This document shows positions 27,111-35,830 of a stretch of 64,000 nt of DNA, in pieces. Source of the DNA: Oligoflexales bacterium (GTDB lineage Bacteria; Bdellovibrionota_B; Oligoflexia; Oligoflexales; JALZUQ01); contig JALZUQ010000010.1 in assembly GCA_023301465.1 (NCBI GenBank), positions 51,344 to 115,343 of the forward strand. Direction: 5' to 3'. The position numbers were made by a program, and so were the translations under genes. Positions within the stretch are counted from its first letter, which is position 1, and each line of letters begins with the position of its first letter. The notes beneath the pieces are model-generated. The model was not told where the DNA came from and searched no databases. It worked only from the letters and a program-made list of their open reading frames with translations.

Positions 27111-30100
27111 TTATTCATTCAAGGTGCTGTTAAGGTTAAACATAAATTTTAACTGTGACTCATGCCTTTTTAATTCAAATTCCTTTGAACGTATTTGGCC
27201 TTCAATCTCAGCAATTTTCTCTTCATCACTTTCTTCTTCTAAGCTCTCTTCAAGTTCAGAGATCTCTTTTGAAACTTCAGATGCTTTCGTCGCAATTTCA
27301 AAACTGATACTTCTCTTATCTTTCGTTTGAGCTACCACGTAAGTTTCTAAACCAGTCACTGAGTCAAACTCTACGACACCTTTTGAAGTGTTCAGCCCAG
27401 AATCATTTTCACCTTTTACTCTATAGTCCACATAAGAGCCAAAACTGTCATCACTATTTGTGTTGAAATTTTGAGTCAAAAATACACTTGCAAACTGCTG
27501 GATACTTAAATTAGTATCTGGTTTGAACTTGATAGTTTTTGTTTGAGAACCTTCTGGAGCACTTACGAGCTGCGAAGGAATAAACGGTGCATCGGCTGAT
27601 GGTTTTACTACTTCTAGTTCACCGGTTAGTTCATCTCGCAAAACATTTGAGAATATCCCAAAACTTAACTCACCGACCAGATCAAAAAAGTTTAGGTTCA
27701 AACTCGCTCGTCTATATTTTTGAGCAGGAAAACCTCTTAATGACATTGCAAATAATACAGCTAACTTGTCAAACTGAACACCTCTTGCAATTGCTCTTTC
27801 TGTAAAACCATCATTTTCGTATTGAGTTTGAAAATGCTTACCAAAACCCAAAGGAATTAAAACTTGGTCAGAGCCTTGAGAAGCATTCCCTTCTACACGT
27901 TCATAGAACTTCGTTTCAGGGTTTTCTTGATATGTTCCCGGAGCCATCGTTTGTAGAATTGAGTTATAAAAACCGATAACAGTATTCAGTGAAGCAATAT
28001 AATCTTGCTGACTACCCGCTCCTGATGCCTTAAATCCGTTTGTCACGATCTGGTATACATAGTCATCAAGTAATTGACGCATTGGCATGATGTATCTGCT
28101 CATGACTGCAGTAGAACCGCCCGTAAACGTTCTCCTACCTCTTCTCGCACTATATAAGATGTAATTAAGCCCATATTGCCCGGCTAAATCTGATGTAATC
28201 GTTGCTAAATCAGATCCTAAATCAAACCTATTGCAAAAAACATCTTCTGTTACATTTCCATCAGTACAGAACTCATATGACTTTAAGTTCAACTGAGCTG
28301 TTAAAGCTGCCATCACTTGATTTGAAGAAACACCCGGATTCTGTTTTTGAACACTAGTCATAGTATCCCTGATAGCCTGACCATCTACCAAACTGATTGC
28401 ACCATCTTCAGCAACTTGCTCTAATTTATCTCCGTATCCATATAAAATCGCTGCATGATCATAAGAACCCACACTTGATGCCACTCCTGCAAAGTTTTGG
28501 TTATAATCCATCACAGATGCAGTAGCATAATAGTCTTTGTAGTCACCTGTTTCAGGCTGTTTTTTTAACTCATGGTACTTTGTTGGGAAATTCTTTTCAT
28601 CAATTGAGCCCTTGAAATTATGCCTTAATCCAAAAGTGTGACCTAGCTCATGAGATAGGGTTGTCAAGTAAGCAAGTTCTTCGATTTTATCAATCATCTC
28701 TTCTTTAGAAAGACCTTTCTGCACAGATGCTCTGACAAAATCAATTGCACCAAGTTCACTATCTTCTGCGTATAAGATACATTGCCCAGCAATATGTTCA
28801 TGAGCACTCGAATTCTCTAAGTGTCTCTGGGTCATCAGTTGATGAATGGAGTCCATATGTTCAATTTTAGCAGCAGTAAAACGACTTGCCACTTCAGTGG
28901 TGTTAGCGGTGTTTGTTGCTTTTGCACCAGCTTTTGCCATACTCGCAATCTGTACGTTTTGCCTTAGGCTATCCCCAACATCTGTTTCACTAGAAAACAC
29001 TTTATCGCTGTGGAATTGCTCTGGTGTTTTTCCCGCTACAATTAAATCGTAGTAGTCTGCAGCTACTCTTCTTACAAATTTAAAACCATCTGCATAGATA
29101 TAAGCTTTTGCAGAAATGATCTCACCTGTTTTTGGATCTTTCAGACTCGGACCATAACCTAAAGGTGATCTGGCATATGACTGCTCATCATAGACAATAA
29201 AATTTAAAGACGGGTCATAAGGATCTAAACCTTTTCCTGACTTTAAGATGATAGTATCTGCCGCACCGGTAATCACTGCAAAACTTTTATTCCAAACTTC
29301 AACAGATTTTTTTGTTGCTGCTAAAAATTTCTGAGGAAGGTTTTCCGAGTAGTAGTAAACTATTTTCTTTCCATTAGCGAGATCAAAGCGGTTGATTAAA
29401 TTGGTTTTTGTATCATCTGTAGCAATACCGTTTTCATCCAAAGCTAGTTTTGTTGTTGTAAAAAAACCAAACTTTGAGAATTCAACATCAGAATACTCTC
29501 TTGCTTTATAGCTGCTTCCGCCAACAGGAATAAAAGTATGCTTCACCCTAACAGAAACAGGCTGTAAAATAGTTTCACCAACTCCCAAGTTTCCCCTCGT
29601 ATAAGAAGGAGTAAACACCTCTTCAGTAACATATTCAATGGAGCCATTCGATTTTTTGACGACGTCTCCAACCATCACAGACCTAGCGGTGACATTGTTG
29701 AACCGCACAAGTTTTTCAATCCCAAAGATATCATTGAAATACCCAACAATTTCATTTGCAGAAAAATTTGCTCTTAAGAACTCTCTATTCTCAGGTAGTT
29801 TATCTTGACTCTCAATCATGAAGTGAGTTTGATCACCCAGTGAATTCTTGGACCGTTCAATATCAAAGAAACTTGCTTGATACCTTAGAACTGGTGCTGG
29901 TAAACCAACTGGGTTTAACAAATCCTCAGATTTTACAGCGGTAAGTTCATTATCTCCAAACACAAACTTCAACCTACTACCACTAGAGATACTTAAACCC
30001 TTAAAACCTAAACTGTTTTCAGAGTGAGCTGCAGAGATAACCGCACTATAAATAAACTCTCCTGTGAAATCAGATTTTTTAAGGTAGTTCTCTCCAACAT

Positions 30101-31298
30101 TCGACACAAGTTTGTTCACCGATTCCAAATTTAACTGAATATGTGATCTATTAGCCCAATTTGGATCTTCTTCAGAAGCAACCACTTCTATAAGAGTTTC
30201 TAATCCATCTGTTGACGTCTCTTGTTTTACATCAACGTGGTTTATAGATACATTTGCAACAAATTCACCTTCGGCAGAGATAGACAAATAAGACTGAGAA
30301 ATATCTAAACAAATATTTGATGCATTTACGATCTCAGGTAAAGAACTCGACACGATTCTTTTTATACCTTTTGGTAATTCAGCAACAGACACAAAACACT
30401 GGCCTGATACACTTTTTGACAAAACCTGATCAGGGGTTTTTATTCGACTACTGAATCTCACCGCTTCGGCATTGTCCATATCTATTTTTAGATGACTTCT
30501 CTTAAACCAAGGTTTATCTACGGTATTTGTCACAAGATTTGGAAGTTTTTCTCCAAGCATTGACTCTGCCTGCTTTAAATCCACATGATTAACACTAGCT
30601 TGTAAAATAATTTGACCATTCGCAATGATATTAAAAAAATTCTTCGTTACTTCGATATCTATTGTCGTTTTATCCGTTACATTTGTAACATTATTACTTT
30701 CTACTTTTGCAATAAGTGTTTGTTGTGATGATAAAAAGCCTGAACCCTTAAGAGCTTCCCAAGTCAAGATACCTTTTCCAAGATTTGCCTTTGTATATAA
30801 ACCTTTTAGAATTTCATCTGAAGCTTTTATTTCGTAAACCGTATCTGGGTCTACTTCAACATAAGCTCGTTTTTGCCATGACTCTTCTTTTGTTGTATTT
30901 CGAACTAAAAACTTTATTTTAGAACCATCAGCTTGCTGTTGAGATTCAAGGTCATAGTGTCCAGTAATAGCTAACATTTTTGTTGGTGTTTTAATGCCAT
31001 TTACAGATTCAACAACCGTTAAATAATTACGACTAATGATAAAACTAACATCTTCAGAAGCCTGTAGTTCTAATTTTTTCAGTCGATCTTTTACCTTTGC
31101 ATCTAACGCACCTATTTTGCGAGAAACACCAGACAATTGTAATGAATCCGTTGTTAAGTTTGCGACTGCTTTTCCTAACAACTGTGATTTTGCTATGAGA
31201 TTTAAATCCTCATTTACTGCTACTTGATCTTCTGGTTTTTGAGCACATGCGTTTAAAAAAACAAGCCCTACCAAAAAATATAAAACTAACTTCCTCAT
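27111..31298 (-). CDS. Giant lipoprotein zinc metalloprotease (DUF4953/DUF5117-like)
   Basis: This 1,395-residue precursor has a lipobox (VFLNAC, Cys18). The metzincin zinc motif HELGHTFGLRH starts at His883, and SVMDYN follows about 50 residues later as the Met-turn. The region from about 640 to 1,150 (FDLANGKKIVYYYSENLP..) fits the DUF4953 catalytic part; upstream beta-rich repeats (DLKQAESMLGEKLP, DVKQETSTDGLETL) resemble DUF5117-type domains. A predicted coiled coil lies near 1,350-1,375. A surface- or periplasm-anchored endopeptidase is inferred; the substrate is unknown. It is 12 bases downstream of a beta-barrel gene and ends at a strong terminator. Confidence 0.85.
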   Translation of the reverse strand: MRKLVLYFLVGLVFLNACAQKPEDQVAVNEDLNLIAKSQLLGKAVANLTTDSLQLSGVSRKIGALDAKVKDRLKKLELQASEDVSFIISRNYLTVVESVNGIKTPTKMLAITGHYDLESQQQADGSKIKFLVRNTTKEESWQKRAYVEVDPDTVYEIKASDEILKGLYTKANLGKGILTWEALKGSGFLSSQQTLIAKVESNNVTNVTDKTTIDIEVTKNFFNIIANGQIILQASVNHVDLKQAESMLGEKLPNLVTNTVDKPWFKRSHLKIDMDNAEAVRFSSRIKTPDQVLSKSVSGQCFVSVAELPKGIKRIVSSSLPEIVNASNICLDISQSYLSISAEGEFVANVSINHVDVKQETSTDGLETLIEVVASEEDPNWANRSHIQLNLESVNKLVSNVGENYLKKSDFTGEFIYSAVISAAHSENSLGFKGLSISSGSRLKFVFGDNELTAVKSEDLLNPVGLPAPVLRYQASFFDIERSKNSLGDQTHFMIESQDKLPENREFLRANFSANEIVGYFNDIFGIEKLVRFNNVTARSVMVGDVVKKSNGSIEYVTEEVFTPSYTRGNLGVGETILQPVSVRVKHTFIPVGGSSYKAREYSDVEFSKFGFFTTTKLALDENGIATDDTKTNLINRFDLANGKKIVYYYSENLPQKFLAATKKSVEVWNKSFAVITGAADTIILKSGKGLDPYDPSLNFIVYDEQSYARSPLGYGPSLKDPKTGEIISAKAYIYADGFKFVRRVAADYYDLIVAGKTPEQFHSDKVFSSETDVGDSLRQNVQIASMAKAGAKATNTANTTEVASRFTAAKIEHMDSIHQLMTQRHLENSSAHEHIAGQCILYAEDSELGAIDFVRASVQKGLSKEEMIDKIEELAYLTTLSHELGHTFGLRHNFKGSIDEKNFPTKYHELKKQPETGDYKDYYATASVMDYNQNFAGVASSVGSYDHAAILYGYGDKLEQVAEDGAISLVDGQAIRDTMTSVQKQNPGVSSNQVMAALTAQLNLKSYEFCTDGNVTEDVFCNRFDLGSDLATITSDLAGQYGLNYILYSARRGRRTFTGGSTAVMSRYIMPMRQLLDDYVYQIVTNGFKASGAGSQQDYIASLNTVIGFYNSILQTMAPGTYQENPETKFYERVEGNASQGSDQVLIPLGFGKHFQTQYENDGFTERAIARGVQFDKLAVLFAMSLRGFPAQKYRRASLNLNFFDLVGELSFGIFSNVLRDELTGELEVVKPSADAPFIPSQLVSAPEGSQTKTIKFKPDTNLSIQQFASVFLTQNFNTNSDDSFGSYVDYRVKGENDSGLNTSKGVVEFDSVTGLETYVVAQTKDKRSISFEIATKASEVSKEISELEESLEEESDEEKIAEIEGQIRSKEFELKRHESQLKFMFNLNSTLNE

Positions 31299-31310
31299 CC
31301 CTAACTCCCC

Positions 31311-32117
31311 TTAAATGATATTCCACTGCAATGAAGCAAAAAAACTATTCTCATCCAACTCAATTGGATCTAAAAAATTATTACGACTACCATTTGATGA
31401 AAAAATTGCTGAAGACCTTCTAATGCCAGCAGAAGCTGACAATTTTTCAGATATTTTTCCAGATAACGATAAACCGTTATAAAAAACACCAGACACCTCA
31501 GATTCATAATCTATTCTATTTGTCATACCGATTTGTAAGCTAATTTTGACAACTTTAAAGCCCGAGTAACTCACTCCTGACCGAAGAGACCAGAGGTAAT
31601 CCACATTGGTTCCACCTAATTCGGATACTTGTAATTTATGAAATGACTTCGCAGCAGATAATGACAGTGGCACACTGAATGTTGACCATTTAAAACCAGT
31701 AGAAGCAGTCAAACTCATGTCTGCATAGTTTGTTCTATCAAAACTCGCTTCATCTAGTTTTAGAGTTAATCCTGATGACAAACTGATACTTGCAATTTTA
31801 AACTTTAGGTAACTTGGCAAATAACTCACCCCTAGACTTGGGCTATCAGGAGTCAATGAGTATAGATTGTCTGAGTCACGGTTGATACTTGCACCGATGG
31901 ATGCACTTACTTCTAACTGTTTGTTTACTGCTAGCTGAGCTCCAACTCCAGACTGAAGACTATGTCCGGGTCTATGGTACGCTGTGTAGTAAGCAGCAGT
32001 TGCGTAACCTGCATTCATTTGCATACTTAGTGAACTGGCCTCAGTTTCTCCACAGCTCACAAATAATGAAGAAATGAGGGTCAACCCCAAAAGAACGCTT
32101 CTTCTTATGTTGTTCAT
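31311..32117 (-). CDS. Outer-membrane beta-barrel-like exported protein
   Basis: I place the start at ATG 32117, since the in-frame extension to 32186 has no signal-like sequence. The 268-residue precursor has a signal peptide with a lipobox-like end (LFVSC). The mature part has many alternating strands rich in Ser, Gly and Tyr (ASIGASINRD, SGLTLKLDEASF, LSASAGIRRSS) and ends in NII, so a barrel is likely even without a terminal Phe. It is the first gene of the protease cluster, 12 bases before the metalloprotease gene. Confidence 0.65.
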   Translation of the reverse strand: MNNIRRSVLLGLTLISSLFVSCGETEASSLSMQMNAGYATAAYYTAYHRPGHSLQSGVGAQLAVNKQLEVSASIGASINRDSDNLYSLTPDSPSLGVSYLPSYLKFKIASISLSSGLTLKLDEASFDRTNYADMSLTASTGFKWSTFSVPLSLSAAKSFHKLQVSELGGTNVDYLWSLRSGVSYSGFKVVKISLQIGMTNRIDYESEVSGVFYNGLSLSGKISEKLSASAGIRRSSAIFSSNGSRNNFLDPIELDENSFFASLQWNII

Positions 32118-32380
32118 TTTCAATTGCAAAGTCAGCTCTCCCCAGAACAAAACCAATGAATTTTGACCACGCGGCCAAACCTGCACTTATATAGAGCAAG
32201 GGTTAGACCACTCTTATGAGGAATATAAGAGGGTTTCAGCAACAAAATATTACCGTATGCCTTACTTTGAGCCATAAGTGGTTTCATTTTTAGACCAGTT
32301 CGGTGATTTTGCTCTTTTGATTCTACCCCGTCAAAAAGGATTGGATTGAATCTTCTGGCCAAGTGATTCAATATGCAGAT

Positions 32381-32845
32381 ATGCAAAAAGACCACTTACA
32401 TATTTGTTTATTTCAACCAGAGATTCCCCAAAACACAGGGAACATTGCAAGACTTGCTGCGGCTACTGGCTGCAGGCTTCATTTAATTTTACCTCTTGGG
32501 TTTAACACAGAAGAAAAACAACTTCGCAGACCCGGCTTAGATTATTGGCCATATCTAGATTTAGAAATCCATGATTCGTTTGAGGATTTTTGCGAAGTCG
32601 TCAACCCAAAGAATATGGCTTTCTTCTCTGCTAAAGCAACTAAAAGCTATCAACTCATGACACCTGAAGTTGATGTTTTAATCTTTGGTCGAGAAACATC
32701 TGGGTTACCTGTACCTCTTAGGGAGCATTATGCTCAACAACTTTATAAGATACCCATCTTTCATCCAAAAGTTCGAAGCTTAAACCTGGCAAATTGTGTT
32801 GCTTTAACGGTATATCACCAACTTCATGTAAAAGGGATTACTTAA
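32381..32845 (+). CDS. trmL: tRNA 2'-O-methyltransferase TrmL (SPOUT)
   Basis: This 154-residue SPOUT enzyme methylates the ribose of position 34 in leucine tRNAs. Conserved features are CLFQPEIPQNTGNIARLAAA near the start, RRPGLDYW, FGRETSGLP and the knot-forming SLNLANCVALTVYH near the end. Start ATG 32381 gives a length close to E. coli TrmL; an in-frame GTG at 32363 adds six residues. No ribosome site is clear. The stop overlaps the hisC start (TAATG). Confidence 0.92.
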   Translation: MQKDHLHICLFQPEIPQNTGNIARLAAATGCRLHLILPLGFNTEEKQLRRPGLDYWPYLDLEIHDSFEDFCEVVNPKNMAFFSAKATKSYQLMTPEVDVLIFGRETSGLPVPLREHYAQQLYKIPIFHPKVRSLNLANCVALTVYHQLHVKGIT

Positions 32846-33930
32846 TGGACCTATCAAAATTTCTTGCACCAACACTCATGGACGCTCCGTGCTACAAGCT
32901 TTTAAAAACTGATTGTGAGATTAAATTAGATCAAAACGAGAGTCCTTTTGACTGGCCTGAAGAAGTTAAAGAAAAAACACTTCACAACCTAAAGTCTGAG
33001 CCTTGGCAAAAATATCCCGAACCATTTGATGAGTCACTCAATCAAAAACTTGCTTCATACGTTGGCGTTCAACCTGAACAAATTATTACTGGTGCAGGCT
33101 CAAACTATCTCATTACCATTCTCATGAACTGTTTATGTCGCCACCTTCGCGGCAAGGCCATTATTGCTGAACCATCTTTTCCACTCTACGCTTTACATGC
33201 TAGGTATGAAAGCATGTCTTATGAGATATGGCCTCAAGAAAATTTTGAGTATGATATTTCTAACTTACCTGTAATTCCTGATCATTCAGTGATAATATTT
33301 GCTTCACCAAATAATCCTGCAGGTAATGTTTTAAAAAGTGAAGATTTAGAGCAACTATTGAATGAGCACCCTACTTCTATCATCGTTGCCGATGAAGCTT
33401 ATTATGAGTTTAATGATGACTCTTATATTGAGTTATTTAAAAAGCATCAAAACCTTATTATTATGCGAACACTGTCTAAGACTTTAAGTTCTGCTGCCAT
33501 ACGCTTTGGATATATCCTGTGTCATGAAGATATTAAGAACCAACTTCTCAAGATGAGGTTACCTTTTATCCTCAATAAATTTACTTTGGCATCTATTCAT
33601 GCACTACTTGACTCCCCAAAAGCCATGAAAACCATGCTGACGAACGCCAAAAAACTTGTAGAATGGAGAGAGAAATTACACCAAGAACTTGTAGAGTTAT
33701 CCAAAGAGCACCCTTTTAAAACATACCCATCAAAGGCAAATTTTCTACTACTACAATTAAGTGATAACCTCCAAAAAACAATGCTCCACTCTCACTTAAT
33801 CGAAAACTCCATCATTGTTCGAGATGTATCTAAAGGAAGAGGGTTAGAAGGATGTTTGAGGATTAGTATTAGCACACCACATGCAAATGAAAAGCTGCTA
33901 AAAAATATTCAAAGCTTTTTTAAAAAATAA
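32845..33930 (+). CDS. hisC: Histidinol-phosphate aminotransferase (HisC type)
   Basis: This 361-residue PLP-dependent class I/II aminotransferase has LDQNESPFDWPEEV (the NE-P motif near the start), ASPNNPAGNV, ADEAYYEF and the Schiff-base lysine in RTLSKTLSSAAIRFGY. The C-terminal Arg motif LRISIS binds the phosphate substrate. Start ATG 32845 overlaps the trmL stop by one base; a longer upstream reading is inside trmL. HisC-like enzymes in this branch can also act on aromatic amino acids. No other his gene is in the window. Confidence 0.88.
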   Translation: MDLSKFLAPTLMDAPCYKLLKTDCEIKLDQNESPFDWPEEVKEKTLHNLKSEPWQKYPEPFDESLNQKLASYVGVQPEQIITGAGSNYLITILMNCLCRHLRGKAIIAEPSFPLYALHARYESMSYEIWPQENFEYDISNLPVIPDHSVIIFASPNNPAGNVLKSEDLEQLLNEHPTSIIVADEAYYEFNDDSYIELFKKHQNLIIMRTLSKTLSSAAIRFGYILCHEDIKNQLLKMRLPFILNKFTLASIHALLDSPKAMKTMLTNAKKLVEWREKLHQELVELSKEHPFKTYPSKANFLLLQLSDNLQKTMLHSHLIENSIIVRDVSKGRGLEGCLRISISTPHANEKLLKNIQSFFKK

Positions 33931-33938
33931 AATACTAA

Positions 33939-34166
33939 GATAACTATAAAATCAATTTATTAGTCTATTTTGATTGCACACCACGGGAACTATATAATGC
34001 TCTTTTTCAGTTAAGTAAAATAAACAAACTACCTCTAAGAGACTTTCATACAATTTATTTTTGGAAAATCGACTCACGGAACACAGATGCGAATAACACT
34101 GTTTCATTAAGTATTCATATGAACTCTCAAGAAATCAAAAGCTTCTTAGAACTGCAAAATAAATAG
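33939..34166 (+). other. Open frame without start codon, possible gene remnant
   Basis: Downstream of hisC a plus-strand frame stays open for about 75 codons to the TAG at 34166. It reads like protein (CTPRELYNALFQLSKINKLP, DFHTIYFWKIDSRNTDANN). No ATG, GTG or TTG opens it; the only in-frame ATG is near its end. It could be the tail of a lost gene, or chance in AT-rich DNA. Confidence 0.3.
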
Positions 34167-34169
34167 TTA

Positions 34170-35309
34170 TTAATTTTTTGGAATATAATGATAATTCACT
34201 CGAATACTTGAATTATTTTTTGGTACTTCACCTACAAAGACGAGAGTATTATTCGTTAAACGGTATTCTGCTGGACTTAAAATCATGCCATCTACAACAA
34301 CTTGAATGGGTTGATTAAAATCAACCTCATGACTCAAAAAAAACTCATTTTTAAAGACAGATTCCTGAATAGACACAGCGAGTCGAGTCAACAAATCACT
34401 CCAATCTTCTTTGCAAAGATCTAGCATGACACCTTTATACTTTTCCATTGCAGCCAACTTCTGGTACTCAGTTCCTACGTTTGCAATACGGCACCACTGA
34501 GAAGTAATACTTGAGTTCAAACCGATTAACCCATTGATTGCTAAAGACTTGATCTCTGGGAGTTTATTATTCATGACTTCTATAAAACCATCAGTATTAA
34601 TTGCTCTTAAACCTAAAATAGTTGAAAAAAAACTCGCACTAGTAAGAGAACCCGTTGCATTGTCATCAGTAATAATAATCGCTTGCTTGCTAGCCTCTCG
34701 AAAAGGCACAGGATTTGGATAAACACCTAGAAATAAATTCAGTAATATAGCTAACGCGTCAATGCTCCCAACTCTTTTATTGATATGTATAAATTTATTT
34801 GGGTCACTCGTTAACGCAGTAGTAAACGGTGATTCACTAGCAACAAAATATATTTTAAAATCATTTAACTTAGAGCTTATTTGGTTCAAAAAGACACTTA
34901 AATTTTCTTTTAATCTTTCTTTTTCTTGCAACATACTAGCAGACTCATCAAAAACAAAGATAATATCTACTGGTTTAGCCACAGCCTTGATTTCTGATCC
35001 CATAAACAAATCAAAAGTCGGTAGACTTTCCCCGCTACCTATCCCTCCGATTGCACCATTATTAAAATTTTGTTCAGGCAAAGCAGAGCTTTGTGACCCA
35101 AACCCTGGAACAGGAACATTAGAAATTGCACTATTATTAAAATTTTGCTCAGGTAACGCAGGGTTTTGTGACCCAAACTCTGGAACAGAAACGTTTAAGC
35201 TTGATGCGTTATCATTTGCACCTCCTGAAAAGCTTGACTCAGACTCCGAGCAGCTAACCATCATGCTTAAAAGAATAAAAACAATCGTTTGTAATTTTAG
35301 GTATTTCAT
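34170..35309 (-). CDS. Von Willebrand A lipoprotein with N-terminal repeats
   Basis: This 379-residue precursor has a lipobox (SMMVSC). I place the start at ATG 35309, six bases after GAAGG. Residues 35-85 contain about two and a half copies of a 23-residue Pro/Gln/Asn repeat (unit containing FGSQ-xx-ALPEQNFNN), probably a flexible linker. A VWA domain follows with an intact metal-binding start DESAS (IIFVFDESASM) and a later IITDDN. The last 60 residues are beta-rich. VWA proteins bind other proteins through a metal ion, so an adhesive or scaffold role on the cell surface is inferred. A second VWA lipoprotein is at 62585. Confidence 0.78.
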   Translation of the reverse strand: MKYLKLQTIVFILLSMMVSCSESESSFSGGANDNASSLNVSVPEFGSQNPALPEQNFNNSAISNVPVPGFGSQSSALPEQNFNNGAIGGIGSGESLPTFDLFMGSEIKAVAKPVDIIFVFDESASMLQEKERLKENLSVFLNQISSKLNDFKIYFVASESPFTTALTSDPNKFIHINKRVGSIDALAILLNLFLGVYPNPVPFREASKQAIIITDDNATGSLTSASFFSTILGLRAINTDGFIEVMNNKLPEIKSLAINGLIGLNSSITSQWCRIANVGTEYQKLAAMEKYKGVMLDLCKEDWSDLLTRLAVSIQESVFKNEFFLSHEVDFNQPIQVVVDGMILSPAEYRLTNNTLVFVGEVPKNNSSIRVNYHYIPKN

Positions 35310-35610
35310 ATGCAACCTTCAAAAATCAATTTTAAATAATGGTTACTTATCGGCAATAATACGAAAAACCTATAACTTGATAAAAACATTTTAAAGTTAG
35401 ATGCTTACATTCATTTTTGCACCAAAAAGACCTAAGATACACGCAGGTCTAAACCTAATAAACAATAAAGTCGTTTATTCGCTATCACTTCCCGCTATAT
35501 TACCTTTGGGTGGTATAATTGGACTAACTTCATCAGTAAGCGTTAAATTAACAGAGGGATTTTCGTTAACCTCTGTTGTTTCATTAATAGCATTTTAAAT
35601 ACTTTCAATT
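35310..35610. other. Intergenic with a decayed minus-strand coding tail
   Basis: About 300 bases between two minus-strand genes. On the minus strand, 35475-35600 reads NAINETTEVNENPSVNLTLT and so on to GNIAGSDSE before a TAA, with no start codon. It is out of frame with the small lipoprotein at 35611 and may be its lost C-terminus. No terminator is obvious. Confidence 0.35.
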
Positions 35611-35742
35611 CTAGTCGCCTCTACGTATTCCAATGCCTTCTATATCAGTTTTTTTAACTGAACTGCTCATTTCTTTTTCTTCTGATGAACCACACCCAGC
35701 AATCAATACTATTGCACCAATTAATAACAACACTCCTTTCAT
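35611..35742 (-). CDS. Very small lipoprotein (43 residues)
   Basis: ATG 35742, preceded by AAAGGG, opens a 43-codon frame: a hydrophobic stretch (VLLLIGAIVLIAGC, lipobox Cys17), then a short polar tail with SSEEKE. The signal and lipobox are good. A third frame after DIEGI reads EYVEATRIESI, then a stop, then a plausible tail to 35475, so the protein may once have been longer and lost its end by a frameshift. It lies 88 bases after the exporter gene on the same strand. Confidence 0.55.
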   Translation of the reverse strand: MKGVLLLIGAIVLIAGCGSSEEKEMSSSVKKTDIEGIGIRRGD

Positions 35743-35830
35743 AGACTTACCCTTTATAAGAATAACCATATTTAAAATTGGAATTTATATTTCACCACTA
35801 GATTGTCAAATTGATGACTGTATCTCAGCC

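Noticed and set aside
27124..31227. Several plus-strand frames of 60-72 codons inside the metalloprotease gene
   Set aside because: They are antisense to a long, well-supported gene and show no start signals.
32132..32395. 87-codon minus-strand frame between trmL and the beta-barrel gene
   Set aside because: It overlaps the barrel gene's upstream region and the trmL start, has no ribosome site, signal or family pattern, and looks like chance.
34762..35598. Plus-strand frames across the VWA lipoprotein and its upstream region
   Set aside because: The first is antisense to the VWA domain and its repeats; the second lies opposite a better minus-strand reading.
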